Shown: in pieces, positions 32,897-43,960 of the stretch
Numbering within the stretch: position 1 is the stretch's first letter
Layout of the letters: each line of letters opens with the position of its first letter
NCBI GenBank assembly: GCA_963565915.1
Contig: OY751487.1
Location: 4,464,001-4,528,000 of the forward strand
Origin: Entoloma clypeatum
Lineage: Eukaryota > Basidiomycota > Agaricomycetes > Agaricales > Entolomataceae
Direction: 5' to 3'
Length of the DNA stretch: 64,000 bases
The notes under the pieces: generated by a model
The model's database searches: none
Told to the model about the DNA's origin: nothing
Seen by the model: only the letters and a program-made list of their open reading frames with translations
Program-made: the position numbers and the translations under genes

Positions 32897-33268
32897 ATGT
32901 CCAACACCACCGTTACCTCCACCTCCACCACCGACATCAACCCCGCCATCGCCGCCCTTATGAACGAAGCACTCTCCATGAGAGACCAAATCCATGCTCT
33001 CGAAACTTCCCTTGCCGACCTCCTCCATCGCCAGATGCATATCCGGCTTCACTCGCTGTCCAACCTACCTGTCGCCCCGAGTCCTGAGGAAAAACAAATT
33101 CTCAGAAATTACACCAGCACCCTCATAATCGAGAATCGACGTATTCGGCTGGCTATCAAAGGCCTCGAACTCGCCATAGCCATCAACGAGGAGTTGATAT
33201 ATGATTGGAGCCTCAAGGAAAGTCCGAACTGGTCCGATCCTGGCAACAATGAGGGATGGGGACAGTGA
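32897..33268 (+). CDS. Gypsy-1 ORF3: small helical protein 3' of pol
   Basis: 123 codons, starting 134 bp after the pol stop and ending 34 bp before the 3' LTR. After a Thr-rich start (MSNTTVTSTSTTD) the protein is almost entirely helical with heptad-like leucines (MRDQIHALETSLADLLHRQ and LIIENRRIRLAIKGLELAI), suggesting a coiled-coil oligomer. No cysteines of the kind seen in Gypsy-2 ORF3, and no obvious similarity between the two. The frame is intact although pol of the same element is broken. Function unknown. Confidence 0.65.
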   Translation: MSNTTVTSTSTTDINPAIAALMNEALSMRDQIHALETSLADLLHRQMHIRLHSLSNLPVAPSPEEKQILRNYTSTLIIENRRIRLAIKGLELAIAINEELIYDWSLKESPNWSDPGNNEGWGQ

Positions 33269-33284
33269 CTCTGTGAGGACACAG

Positions 33285-33300
33285 AGCTTGGAGAGGGGAA
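33285..33300 (+). promoter_or_regulatory. Gypsy-1 polypurine tract
   Basis: GGAGAGGGGAA immediately before the 3' LTR, the usual site for priming plus-strand DNA. Confidence 0.6.
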
Positions 33301-33302
33301 CA

Positions 33303-33704
33303 TGTTACGGACTCTACGGTATGAGGACCATGTCATATCTTTTACTTATCGGCCTGACTCAGCGCCCTCTTATGAACTTACTATGTCTAATATCTACTTT
33401 CGCAACCTTCAATTCCCAGTCTGACTCATTACATTACTTCGTCATCCCCTTTCGTATACTTCGCTCCCACACTGACTCACTTTCCGCAGTCAGCTTACTC
33501 ACTGTACATAGCCTTCCGCAGTCGCCTTACTCATGCGCACTGCCTTCCGCAGTACTGACTCATCTGCTACCGCCTATAGTCAGTACCTATATAAACCTCT
33601 TGTACTATAGTAGATTCCTTAGATTTAGCAATCACTTTGCTCTTCGCCTTTCCACTTTCCTGCATACTCTGCCCGAACCTTGGAACGGTTTGTTAAGCAT
33701 AACA
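33303..33704 (+). repeat. Gypsy-1 3' LTR
   Basis: 402 bp. Compared by eye with the 5' LTR it differs at roughly 16 positions, mostly transitions. Flanked on the right by ACCAA. Confidence 0.93.
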
Positions 33705-33709
33705 ACCAA

Positions 33710-34345
33710 CACAAAGACTTGATTTGAACAACTGTGACATTGCGGCACCATCTCTGCCCCCATCACCGTCTGAGTTGTCTGGCTGGTTGTCTCTTGTTTG
33801 CTACCTTGTCGGATTGGATGCCGCTATCGACTCCCCACAAAATACCCACGACGGGCAGCACAAACAGCAATGTGGGGCAGACGGAGGGTCAGGCAAATAT
33901 CAGAAGAGGTTATTGGTTCAAGAGATAAGGAAAGGGTTCAGGAGGACAGGAGAAGGGACTGCCGAACACCAGACAGCTGCACTAGCATCCCTCCATCCCT
34001 GCATCCTTCGTACCAAACACCACGTGCCCCGTTGTATGCAGTCAAACACCACTCACCCCTCGTACGCAGAACCCTGTCAGATCCATCCATCGGTAGTCAC
34101 AAACTTGATCTAGTGCATTAGTCCCATTTTTTTCGTTCCAATATGGCTACTAGGTGCTTACTCCCCCTCCCGCTTGTTACTTCGAGGTCGACTTTCGGGC
34201 AGCAGCTGGAGGACTGGTGCCAATAGCTAATCATTGTTCAATATTACATTCTCTCACAACATGATCAATATTGTAATTCAACTTATACTTATTCTTGCGA
34301 CTATCGACCAACAAACTTAAAGAACATAACAAATATTCATAACAG
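33710..34345. other. Region without a supported gene
   Basis: Host sequence between the Gypsy-1 insertion and the exonuclease pseudogene. Open frames up to 129 codons have no recognisable content. AT-rich near 34230-34330, possibly the 3' flank of the minus-strand gene. Confidence 0.35.
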
Positions 34346-37300
34346 CTATTCCGAAACATTCCAACCATCCCAACATGGCTTATGTGGTCTTTTAGGGTTC
34401 CTTCCTTTGCAGTCTCGTTTGCTGCAATCTTTGCATGGGTTCAGACAATCGGTCACCCTCCGCCGTCCTGGACAGTCTTCTACGGGACATTTATGGCAGG
34501 TATGAGTTTGTCGAGCCTTTTTAGCCGGTTTTGACTGACAGATGGTATCTGCCACTTGTTTTCGCGATAGTGCCTCGACCTTTTGCCGGTGAAGTCGGTA
34601 TGATTCGGCTGCCTCGTTTTCGGTGGACGTGGCTGTCATGCCACCATGATCAGTTGGGATTTGAGGGGGCGATGGTTGATTGAGAATGGCTGATGTCGTG
34701 TTATTTGCAGTCATGATGATGGGGAGATCAATCTGAAGAAGGCCGCTCGCAGCAGTGTGGGCTTTTCGTGGTTGATCTGCAATGGCTGGAGCATTTGGCT
34801 GATCGATGAGAATCATGAATGAGCTGCGACAATGGATTACCAGCAGAGGATGAAAATGACAGTGCCTCTTTTACTTGAACATTGGATTTCCATTTCATAT
34901 AGTAGGCTTGCAGTTGTTCACCGAGCTAACGGCGGTAGATTAACATTTGGAGAACAAGATTTTGGATTGGGTACGGACACACCTTATATGAGATGTTGTC
35001 TGATTGATCGGCATATGCATTCCAAACCTTGGCTGCATCCTTCCATGGGGGCTCTCCATTTGGTGGGCTAAAGGATGGATCACCACCATTCATGAACTGA
35101 TGAAATACCTGTTTTTCCAATAGTGAGTGGACCGGCAACACTGCTTTCCGTGTACCTTGCATTAATGCCAAGAAGTGATGTCTCTGCTTTTTGCTAATAG
35201 TTGGCACGTAGTTGGCCATTCCTGTCAATGTGCGAATTTTGGGGGGAATAGGCAAGATACCGATAACCTCCTGGGTTCGTATATAGAGGTCCCCATTGAT
35301 CCAGCCTGACATCTCAACGCGATTCACAAGAACATGCTGCAGGCTAAGCAGATGTTCTTGTATCCAGTTTGTCATCCAGATTGAAAAGTGGCCCCGGTAC
35401 CATTGACCAGTAGAAATGAATGTATCTGTCTAGTAGAAGCATCATTTAGATCAATCCCGACATGATGGCAATGCCAAGTGAGTACATACAAGCAGGTTAT
35501 GCCAGAGAACAAAATCATAGAGTCTTGATTGAACGTGGTGGATGGATACTCCAAATTTTGGTAAACATGAATGGATGTGGGTGTGAACACCACCTTTGGT
35601 TGCATTTGTTCCTTGGGCAAAGCGGTAGAGAGGAAGTTGGCCAGCTTTTTTGTCATATCCAATCATGGTGTAGAGGGGAATGTGAGGAGGATCAGAGACA
35701 AATCTGTTTTGAATGAGATCAAGTATACTCTTGGCGGTTTTCCAGCTGTCAGAGGAGAAGAGTGGCTTTGGGTCTTTTAGTGGTCCGTATGTGTGGAATA
35801 CTTTTGCAACCAGGGGGTAGAGAATTTGGGGTGGAGGAATGATGTGTTTGCAATGTTTCTGAATCCACTCAGGAGATGAGTTCCGAAGTGATTCATATAT
35901 TTGCGGAGGCTGCTGTTCTGCTCCCCAAGCATTAATGCGAGCTTTATCAGATGGATCGGGAATGAAGAAAGCGTCCCGGAGGTCTCTTGTAAACTGCTTG
36001 TGAAGGCTATGCTTGGCAGAAATGTAAATCATATGAAAAATGTGCCATGGGTCCTTGAGGATTTGGCTCAGGATTACAGGATTCCAGAAGTCAGGATTGA
36101 CCCCAAGAATGGCCTCTCCCAAGGCAGCGCTCTCTGGATCCAGAGACATGATGGTCTCAGATAGTCTGGGTCCCAACAAATCAGAGTTCAGAAGCTCGGC
36201 AATGGATGTTGCCTCGCCACTTCAGGTTCTGCTGAGGAAGTGTGGCTATCAGAAGTACCACTGACATTTGGAATAGTGTCGTCTGTCTGCATAGTTGGTG
36301 GTTCAGGTGGGCTCGGAATTGTGGAGGGGTCAAATATTTGAAGATGACTCCGAAGACAAACAACCAGAAAGGGTTCATGTCCAAAGACATTCAGTGGCTG
36401 CTGTTTGTGAGTCGTCACAATAGCGTCAGGTACCAGCACCTTCTGAACCTCAATCACAGTCCGAGTGGGCGTGATATTGATATCATCAAAGCGGCGGTCG
36501 GTAAAGTGCGTGGAGATTTGACCTTCTGCAATTACTGTGGTGTTATCTGTGCTGAACAAGAGAATAGGAAGAGAGGCGCTGAGCTGGTCAGGAAGGAACC
36601 AGGGGCAGTCAATCTTCATGAGCTCATGATATATGAGAAGCGATGCCACAGCATCCTTGGCAGCATACAGCTCTTGCTCACCAGTTAGAGTATCATCCTC
36701 CCAAGACCCACTGATGTGCTCAGAAACATTTTTGTTGAGTCATTTGGCCAAGACTGCTGCACAGAGATCAGAGAGACTGCAGATTGCTCTTGATACAACA
36801 TGTCGCTCCTTTGCCAGCTTGGCCAATTCAAGTCCGCCCATAAAAGAAACAGAAGAATGGCATGCGGCTTGAAGAGCAGAGAGATCACAGCTAACCTGTC
36901 GACCAGCCTTCAAAATGCGCAGATTGGCAAGAAAGTGTTGAAGCTGGTGTGGGAGTGCTTCACGAGCCATGAATTCACTAACCTTCAGAGACTCAAAGTA
37001 TGAATTGCTGATGAGGAGACTCAATGAACAAATAACATATCTGAAGAACATATACACGGCTCTCATAAGCAATCTGAATAATTACAGGCTTTCCACATTG
37101 CTGTATCCTCCCATTTGGAGCCAAATTGAGATTCCACTCTGAGTCGAACCCTACCACAATACACTTCTCATCAGTGTCAAGACCATCAAGAATGGTTCGA
37201 ATAGCATCATTGATTGAGGCAACAGTGTTTTTGAGAAGAATATTGGGACAAAACTCATCAGGAAGCTCAAACACATCAAGATGAGAATGCTTCTCGACAG

Positions 37301-39706
37301 GAACAACATTGTTCCGCAGCGAAGGAAAGGACTTTTCAAGAAATGGCTTGTCACCCATGTTATCAGTGTAGAAGAGGCTGGGCTGGGCGTGGCCATATAG
37401 ATCCAATGACTCCTGCATCTGCTTCAAACCCAGCTCAAACTGGGAGTGAGCTTTTGTTGCGACAAGGTTGCAGACACGAATTTTGCCTTTTTCATTTGTA
37501 ACAGTCAACAGACCAGTGAAGACCTGCTCTCCATCGACTCTTGCAATGTGTTTCGTCACCTGGATGAAACTGGAATCAGGTTCGATACGATCGATATAAC
37601 ACATATAAGTATATACCTTGTGGCTGTGGTCAACGGCACAGATTTTGCCAGTCAACATGGCCATATGCTGATTGAAATCGGGTCGGTGTTCTTCCATGTA
37701 GTTGTCAAACACATCTCTTAGGTACTGCGAACCTGGGACAAAGCTGTGTGGCCCATAAGGGCTTCTGTCATCAAACGGGAGAAAGACCTCGTATTTTTCC
37801 CCCTTCCATCCATCCAGAGTACAACATGCAAGATATTCGAGGTACTGAAGTTCCCGTGTATTGTGCTTCAGGACGTGCTGGGCTCGGAGAGCATCTGAGA
37901 CCTGTTTTGAGCCCATCCCGTTCACAAAGCATGACCTCAGCCATGAAAAAACTTCATTTGAAAGGCCACTGCAGTGGCTGAGCCATGCTGGAAACTCCAT
38001 GTGAAGTTCTTCTGGAAGAACAGCAAGAATACAAGAATCCCAGCTTCGAAATGTAACCGTCATCTTTCCAGATTTTGGATGGATGCAAGAACCACAGCGA
38101 TAACGGTAGCCGATAATCCAAAAGACCGTGTCATGATCAACACAACAGCGGGAATATGGGATATGTCCACAGCGCTGGAGTGGCCATTGGCAGTTTGGAC
38201 AAGGGAGATCCTTGAATAGTGCTTGAGGATCCCACAAAAAAAATCATGGGTTATACAGAAGCTGAGGTGACAATTTTGAAAGGAGAAAGTAATTCAATTT
38301 TTGTGGAAACCAAAAAGTTCCATCCTCTGCATACAGCAACGGAACCTTGTTCACGTCTCGATGTGCAGCTTGTGCAACACAGACATTGAAAGCCTCATAA
38401 AGCAAATCAGAGTGTGAGTGTCATGGATGGGGAGATGTCTTGGCACCCTCTTCTCTGTTGGCATTGTCGCCAGCACCACCACCATCCTCATTGTTTTCCC
38501 CGTCATTGTCGTCATTGTCCTGTCCAATCCCAGTGCCGTCTGCTTCGTCTTCTTCGCCCTCGTCCTTGTCCTTGTCCCTAACCTCAACAGCACGCAGTGG
38601 ATCCTCTTCTGGAATTATCTGTCAGGTTATTTTTGGCCCTGATGCTTCCAGACGGCTTTTGGCAGCCACCAGTTGCAAGTGTTGGCTTCTATCGGCATGG
38701 GTACGCAGTCGACTCAAGCTGTCACAATGGGATGGTTCTGAAACACAGCCCGTGGTGTGGTGTGAAAGGTGCTCTGTTTCCGGGGCAGGGAGGGGTACAT
38801 GAGACACATTGGATGTATCTACTGCTGCTGCCACAGAGGCATACCCCACCACCACCGCTTCGACATCATCCAGCCCTGGCACAGGTGTCGTTGATGATGG
38901 CTAAGTAATAAAAAACAATTGATGAGAGACAAGGGGGCTGAAATAGCGATATGTACATACCGTGTGACTAGCCGCTGTCAATTGCGAGCGTGTTCCCTGA
39001 ACCAACTGCAAAAACGGTTAGGCAAGGATCGCAACACCAAAGCAAAAACACATACAAATTTACCAAATTCAACGCTGATGGTCACACACCCTGCATCGGC
39101 CTTCCTTGGATGCCCTTGCGGCCGTTTCTTCTCCACTTCAGCATCCTGATCTCCACCAGCTGCTCATGCCCTTTGCTTATGACCAGTGCCCGGTGGTCGA
39201 CGGACGGCGCCGTTTTTGCGGTCCAAAGACAACTGGCTTGGCAGTCTTGTTCCGGCTTCCTTCCAGTCGACTGGTTCGTGGTTGAGCACCGGGAGGCACG
39301 GCCATATCAGGCATGCCGGCATCCGCATCGAAAGAGGCGCTAGAAGCGCTAGCGGATGTGCATGATGTTGAGGGTGCCAGATCAAGGAGTGATGATGTAA
39401 CTGTCAGGCAAATGAATGTGAGGAAGGATGACCCGAAGATGAGCTGGTTTACTTACCTGAGTTGGAGTTGTCCTTGAAGAGATGTGTGGCTGTGGACGTC
39501 GTGTCCGAAGCATGCCTATTTGAGGATAGGATCAGTAAGATGAAGTCACAAGGGAGGACATTGAGGACTTACCCGAATGACACTGGACCTGGCAATCCAC
39601 AAGCCAGCGCGTTCTTCTCAGCGTCATCCATGGCTTGGTAGTCCTCCGGCGTGAGGTCAAGGTCCTCGTAGTCGTAGTCGGAATCGTCAGTCCTGTCGTA
39701 GTCCAT
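34346..39706 (-). pseudogene. Decayed multi-exon gene: AT-hook, zinc ribbon and WRN-like 3'-5' exonuclease
   Basis: Start ATG at 39706 (MDYDRTDDSDYDYEDLDL); first exons 39706-39573, 39515-39457 and 39400 onward. Then an AT-hook-like KKRPQGHPRK, an acidic stretch, a zinc-ribbon region (CPNC, then YRCGSC) of the DUF6729 type (name from memory), and a DEDDy exonuclease: motif I GFDSEWNL, motif II around ILKAGRQVSCDL, motif III LYAAKDAVASLLIYHEL. A long unknown region and a Cys-rich C-terminus (CHKCPVEDC, CKDCSKRDCKG) follow. Breaks: TGA at 39164, 38622, 38421, 38244 and 36740, each probably an old CGA; frame breaks near 39180, 36210 and 34815; and one splice donor changed from GT to AT (about 37050). 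It belongs to a family I believe is expanded in Agaricomycetes; whether host gene or transposon cargo is unclear. Confidence 0.8.
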
Positions 39707-39801
39707 CTTCGACACGGCGTGTTAGGAGGGAGAGAAGCGGCAGTTGGTCAGGCGTTGCGGAGTCCGGAATCCAAATCACGTGAAGGATTACTAATATTCC
39801 A

Positions 39802-39822
39802 GTATCCAGTATCCAGTATCCT
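39802..39822. repeat. Short tandem repeat AGTATCC x3
   Basis: Three consecutive AGTATCC units just upstream of the copia locus at 39838. Confidence 0.6.
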
Positions 39823-39837
39823 ACACAGACATGGATA

Positions 39838-40149
39838 TGTTGAAACTTTTCCATCACATAGATTAGATTAGATTAGATTACATCACGTGACCTTTACACA
39901 TCTTCGATTACATACTTATTTGGTTGGTACAAACAGTAGTACGGTATATAAGACCAGGAAACTGTCAATATCAACAAGTTGTCTCTTGACTCTTAACCAG
40001 CTCCATCGCTCTTATCAGCCTCAACCGCTCTCCACCAGCCTCACCCTCCCAAACCATGTAAGTGGCTAGAACGGTTAAGTAGAGTACTTCCACACTGTAG
40101 CTGTGTTGCTCAGTACCCCTGTGGCTAGCGCCCAGGTGGAACTTCAACA
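39838..40149 (+). repeat. Copia-2 5' LTR
   Basis: 312 bp, TGTTGAAAC to TTCAACA. Carries four ATTAG units, CACGTGA and TATATAAG. Followed by the primer site AGTTATGGGCCC (one base different from that in Copia-1 and Copia-3). Confidence 0.92.
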
Positions 40150-40999
40150 AGTTATGGGCCCCGGATAGCAGAGGGACTTGGGAATGCTGGCAACAGCGAG
40201 TACCTGCCCACTCTACCCTGGTTGGCAAAGAACCAATCATAAGATCTAGGTTCTGAGTCATACTTCTTCACACATGAACCTGGGAACGTCATTACGACAA
40301 GTACCTGTCATGAAGCGTCCCTAAGGGGATTGACTTAGTACACATCATGTGGAAACATTGATCATACCTCACACACTTCTGACAAAAAGGGTTTTTCCCA
40401 CAAACCACTATTCCTAAAGGCAATATGTTATGAGGAATCATTTATTTGTTTTCTCTAAAAATCAAATTCATAAAGAACATCACTGATTGGGAGAACTCCT
40501 TTTAGATTCATTAAAAAATGTCTACCTCTCGCTCCGCCCTCGACTCCATCGTCGTCTTCGACGGCATTGACTACCAAAGCTGGGCTGAAAAGATGAAATC
40601 CTACCTCCTCCACCAAGGAGTCTGGCGCATCGTGTCTGGTGACATTGAGCGTCCCGACATCGCGGACTTTACTGTCATGGTTTCCACTCCTGCCTCTGCC
40701 ACCTCGACGTCTGCGACCCAGCCTCCAGTCATCACCACCACCGTCGACCAGCCAGCCTTCCACAAAGAAAGAAAGACCTGGATCAGGGACGACGACATGG
40801 CCCTCGGTTCCATCCGCCTCAAAGTCTCCGAGGCGATCAGGAGGCACATCAAGGATGCCAAGTCCTCAAAGGAGGCCTGGACATCGCTGAAGGATTCCTA
40901 TTCAAAGGTCTCCCCCGCCACCATATTTGGCAACTTCAAAGCCACTGCCTCCTTCAAGTTGTCGGGTCGCGACCCCGTACCAAAAACCTCACGACCCTG
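40150..40999 (+). pseudogene. Copia-2 leader and truncated gag fused to a pol fragment
   Basis: Gag starts at 40518 (MSTSRSALDSIVVFDGIDY) and is like the other copies up to SGRDPVP. At about 40980 it jumps to sequence matching KPH(D/N)PVP near 44,570 of the full copy, an internal deletion of several kb. The second LTR then begins at 41000 directly after CCCTG. Confidence 0.85.
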
Positions 41000-41308
41000 T
41001 GTTGAAACTTTTCCCATCACGTAGATTAGATTACATTACATTACATCACGTGACCTTTACATATCTTCATTACATACTTGTTTGGTTGGTACAAACAGTA
41101 GTACGGTATATAAGACCAGGAAACTGTCAATATCAACAAGTTGTCTCTTGACTCTTAACCAGCTCCATCGCTCTTACCAGCCTCAACCGCTCTCACCAGC
41201 CTCACCCCTCCCAAACCATGTAAGTGGCTAGAACGGTTAAGTAGAGTACTTCCACTGTAGCTGGTTGCTCAGTACATCTGTGGCTAACGCCCAGGTGGAA
41301 CTTCAACA
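41000..41308 (+). repeat. Copia-3 5' LTR
   Basis: 309 bp, same family. Followed at 41309 by GGTTATGGGCCC, the initiator-tRNA-type primer site. Confidence 0.92.
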
Positions 41309-41671
41309 GGTTATGGGCCCCGGATAGCAGAGGGACTTGGGAAACGCTGGCAACAGCGAGTACCTGCCCACTCTACCCTGGTTGGCGAAGAACCGATCGA
41401 AAGATCTAGGTTCTGAGTCTTACTTCTTCACATATGAACCTGGGAACGTCATTACGACAAGTACCTGTCATGAGACGTCCCTAAAGGGGATTGACCTAGT
41501 ACACTCCATGTGGAAACGTTGATCGCACCTTATACGTTTCTGACATATAAAGGGTTTTCCCGTGACCGCTATTCCTAAAGGGAATATGTCATAAGGAATC
41601 ATTTAATTGTTTTCTTGAATTATATTCATAACACATCACTGATTGGGAAAACTCCTTTTAGATTCATTAAA

Positions 41672-43960
41672 ATGTCTACCTCTCGCTCCGCCCTTGACTC
41701 CATCGCCATCTTCGACGGCATCGACTATCAAAGTTGGGCCGAGAAGATGAAGTCCTACCTCCTCCATCAAGGAGTCTGGCGCCTCGTATCCGGCGACATT
41801 GAGCGCCCCACTATCGAGGACTTCACCGTCACGGTCTCCACTCCTGCCTCTGCCACTTTGACGTCTGCAACCCAGCCTCCGGTCATCACCGTCACCATCG
41901 ACCAGCCCGCCTTCCACAAAGAAAGGAAGACCTGGATCAGGGACGATGACATGGCCCTCGGTTCCATCCGCCTCAAGGTCTCCGAAGCCATCAGGAGACA
42001 CATCAAAGACGCCAAGACCTCGAAGGAAGCCTGGACATCATTGAAGGACACGTATTCAAAGGTCTCCCCCACCACCATATTCGGCGATTTTAAGGCCGCT
42101 GCCTCCTTCAAACTGTCAGGTCGCGACCCTGTGCCAGAGATCGAATGCCTAGGATCACTCTTCGCTCACCTCAGCGAGTCGAATTTCGTCGTGCCCGACC
42201 TCATGCAAGCTATGATCCTGGCAAGTGCCATTCCTGATGCTTGGTCGTCGCTCTCCACCGCCCTCTTCCAGGTATACGACGCCGATGACTTCACATGGCA
42301 GGCCGTCGCCAACAGCATCGTTTCGGAGTACAGGCGCAAGTATGCAATAGGGTCTACTCGGGCGTCCAACGAGCAGGCCCGGAAAATCTCCGGGACTAAG
42401 CGAAAGGGGCAAGACCCCAAATGGGAAAAGCAAACAGCGCCGAGTACCTCGCGTAACAATGCTGACAAGCAGCCTAACTCGACCGACCCAAGTACCGCTT
42501 CTGAAAAGAAGAAGGGAAAGGGACGCTGGTGCAACCAGAAGAAACGCGCCAACAACGCCGACAACGACTCCGACCATGCCGAGGAAATGGTCGAATTCAT
42601 CGCACCAGCTTTTGAGCACACCCCTCGTCGTCCTGCTCCTTGTCCCCTTCCTCCTCGTCAACGTGCTCCTTGCCCTCTCCCTCCTCATCATGCACCTGCC
42701 TTCACCACTATAACGGGTCGCGGGAAAACTACAAGTACCGCGCAGCCTGAGTCGGAGAAAATGCAGTCGCTCCTGCAACGCATGAACCCCCCTCCTTCCC
42801 AGTACACCGGGCTTCCTTCTGGAAAGCCATCTGTGTGGAAAAAGAACGAGAGGGTGCGAAGACTCGCCCGAGAAATCGGTGCTCAACCCTCTGGGTCAAA
42901 CCTCCGTATCTTAGATACCATCATTCCTGACATTGACGAAAGGCCGGCTAAACAGCGTCGCGTAGCCCCGTTGATAGAAGAATCGCTGAAAATGATGGAC
43001 ATCGACCAGGAACGGATGGGGCCGGATGTATTTGAGGACGAGATTGAACTTGATGGTTCGTCAGAACATTTTCTCAAACCTTACCAATTGCGGAATGCTA
43101 ATAATACCTCTCAACAGACGTATGATATATTAGCCAGTACCAGTACAGAGTGCGTAGATCACATTAGCAGTGATCTACACAAAAAATATATTAAACATTT
43201 CGCCTCTTGTACACATTGTAAGGAAAAAGAACGCGCACAATGGATATTAGATTCCGGTGCCTCTCTACACTTTACGCATGAGTTCAAAGACTTCGCATAC
43301 TATAGACCTCTCACGGTCAAGCGATTCGTCCAAACTGCTGCTAAAGGAAAGAAACTGGAAATACTCGGAGTTGGGGCCGTTCCAGTACGGCACACCCTAA
43401 ATGGGGAAGTTAAAACCCATCTTCTAAGACCGGTGTTCTACATCCCGGACATGGACACACGCCTATTGTCCCTAGGCGTCTTCCTTAACCATGGTTACAA
43501 AGTAGACGGGACTTGTGGAGAAATCAACATCTCCAAAGGGCTGAGCAAAATCCAGTTTTTGCCCCACATCCTTGGTCAAACCATTTACTGGTTAGACACT
43601 GAAATACGCTATGACCAGATCCATGCGATCTCAAGCGAAATCACTGTTGAAACATGGCACAAGCGCCTTGGTCACCCAAATGATCAAGCACTCCGAAAGA
43701 TTCCCACCAGTACCAAAGGGGTACCTGAAACACTAGTACGTGAGAAATCACAGGAAAGTTGCACAGGTTGCCTCAAAGGGAAAATGCCGAATCAGTCATA
43801 TCCCAATTCGATAACAAGGGCAACAAAAACCTTTGATCTGATCCATTCCGATCTTAAACAAATATCCACGGCATCATACCACAAATATAAATATTTCCTT
43901 TGTCATGGCACTACGACAATTCCTTGCGATGATCCAGAATCAATTCGCCGCCACTCCTAA
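41672..43960 (+). pseudogene. Copia-3 gag-protease-integrase (5' frame)
   Basis: Starts MSTSRSALDSIAIFDGIDY. Unlike Copia-1, the gag to protease frame is continuous: gag, a Lys-rich linker, the protease WILDSGASLHFTHEF, and the integrase zinc finger (WHKRLGHPN, CTGCLKG) and HSDLKQ. At about 43,902 a deletion of roughly 70-80 bp relative to Copia-1 removes the segment beginning TFLDDFSSHVW and throws the frame out, so the catalytic core is broken. The next frame overlaps from 43905. Confidence 0.88.

Larger units (their letters stand above)
20119..33704 (+). mobile_element. Outer Ty3/gypsy chromovirus (Gypsy-1), interrupted
   Basis: LTRs of 402 bp at 20119-20520 and 33303-33704 (TGTTACGG to ATAACA) are bordered by the 5-bp duplication ACCAA (20114-20118, 33705-33709). 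Order on the plus strand: gag with two zinc knuckles, protease, reverse transcriptase, RNase H, integrase, chromodomain, extra ORF, polypurine tract. The element is split in the protease region by Gypsy-2 (22670-29649). Several frame breaks and stops show it is inactive. Without the insert it would be about 6.6 kb. Confidence 0.95.

Noticed and set aside
33201..33722. 173-codon frame covering the Gypsy-1 3' LTR
   Set aside because: Mostly LTR sequence; the same frame recurs in the 5' LTR (20137-20529) without any coding constraint.
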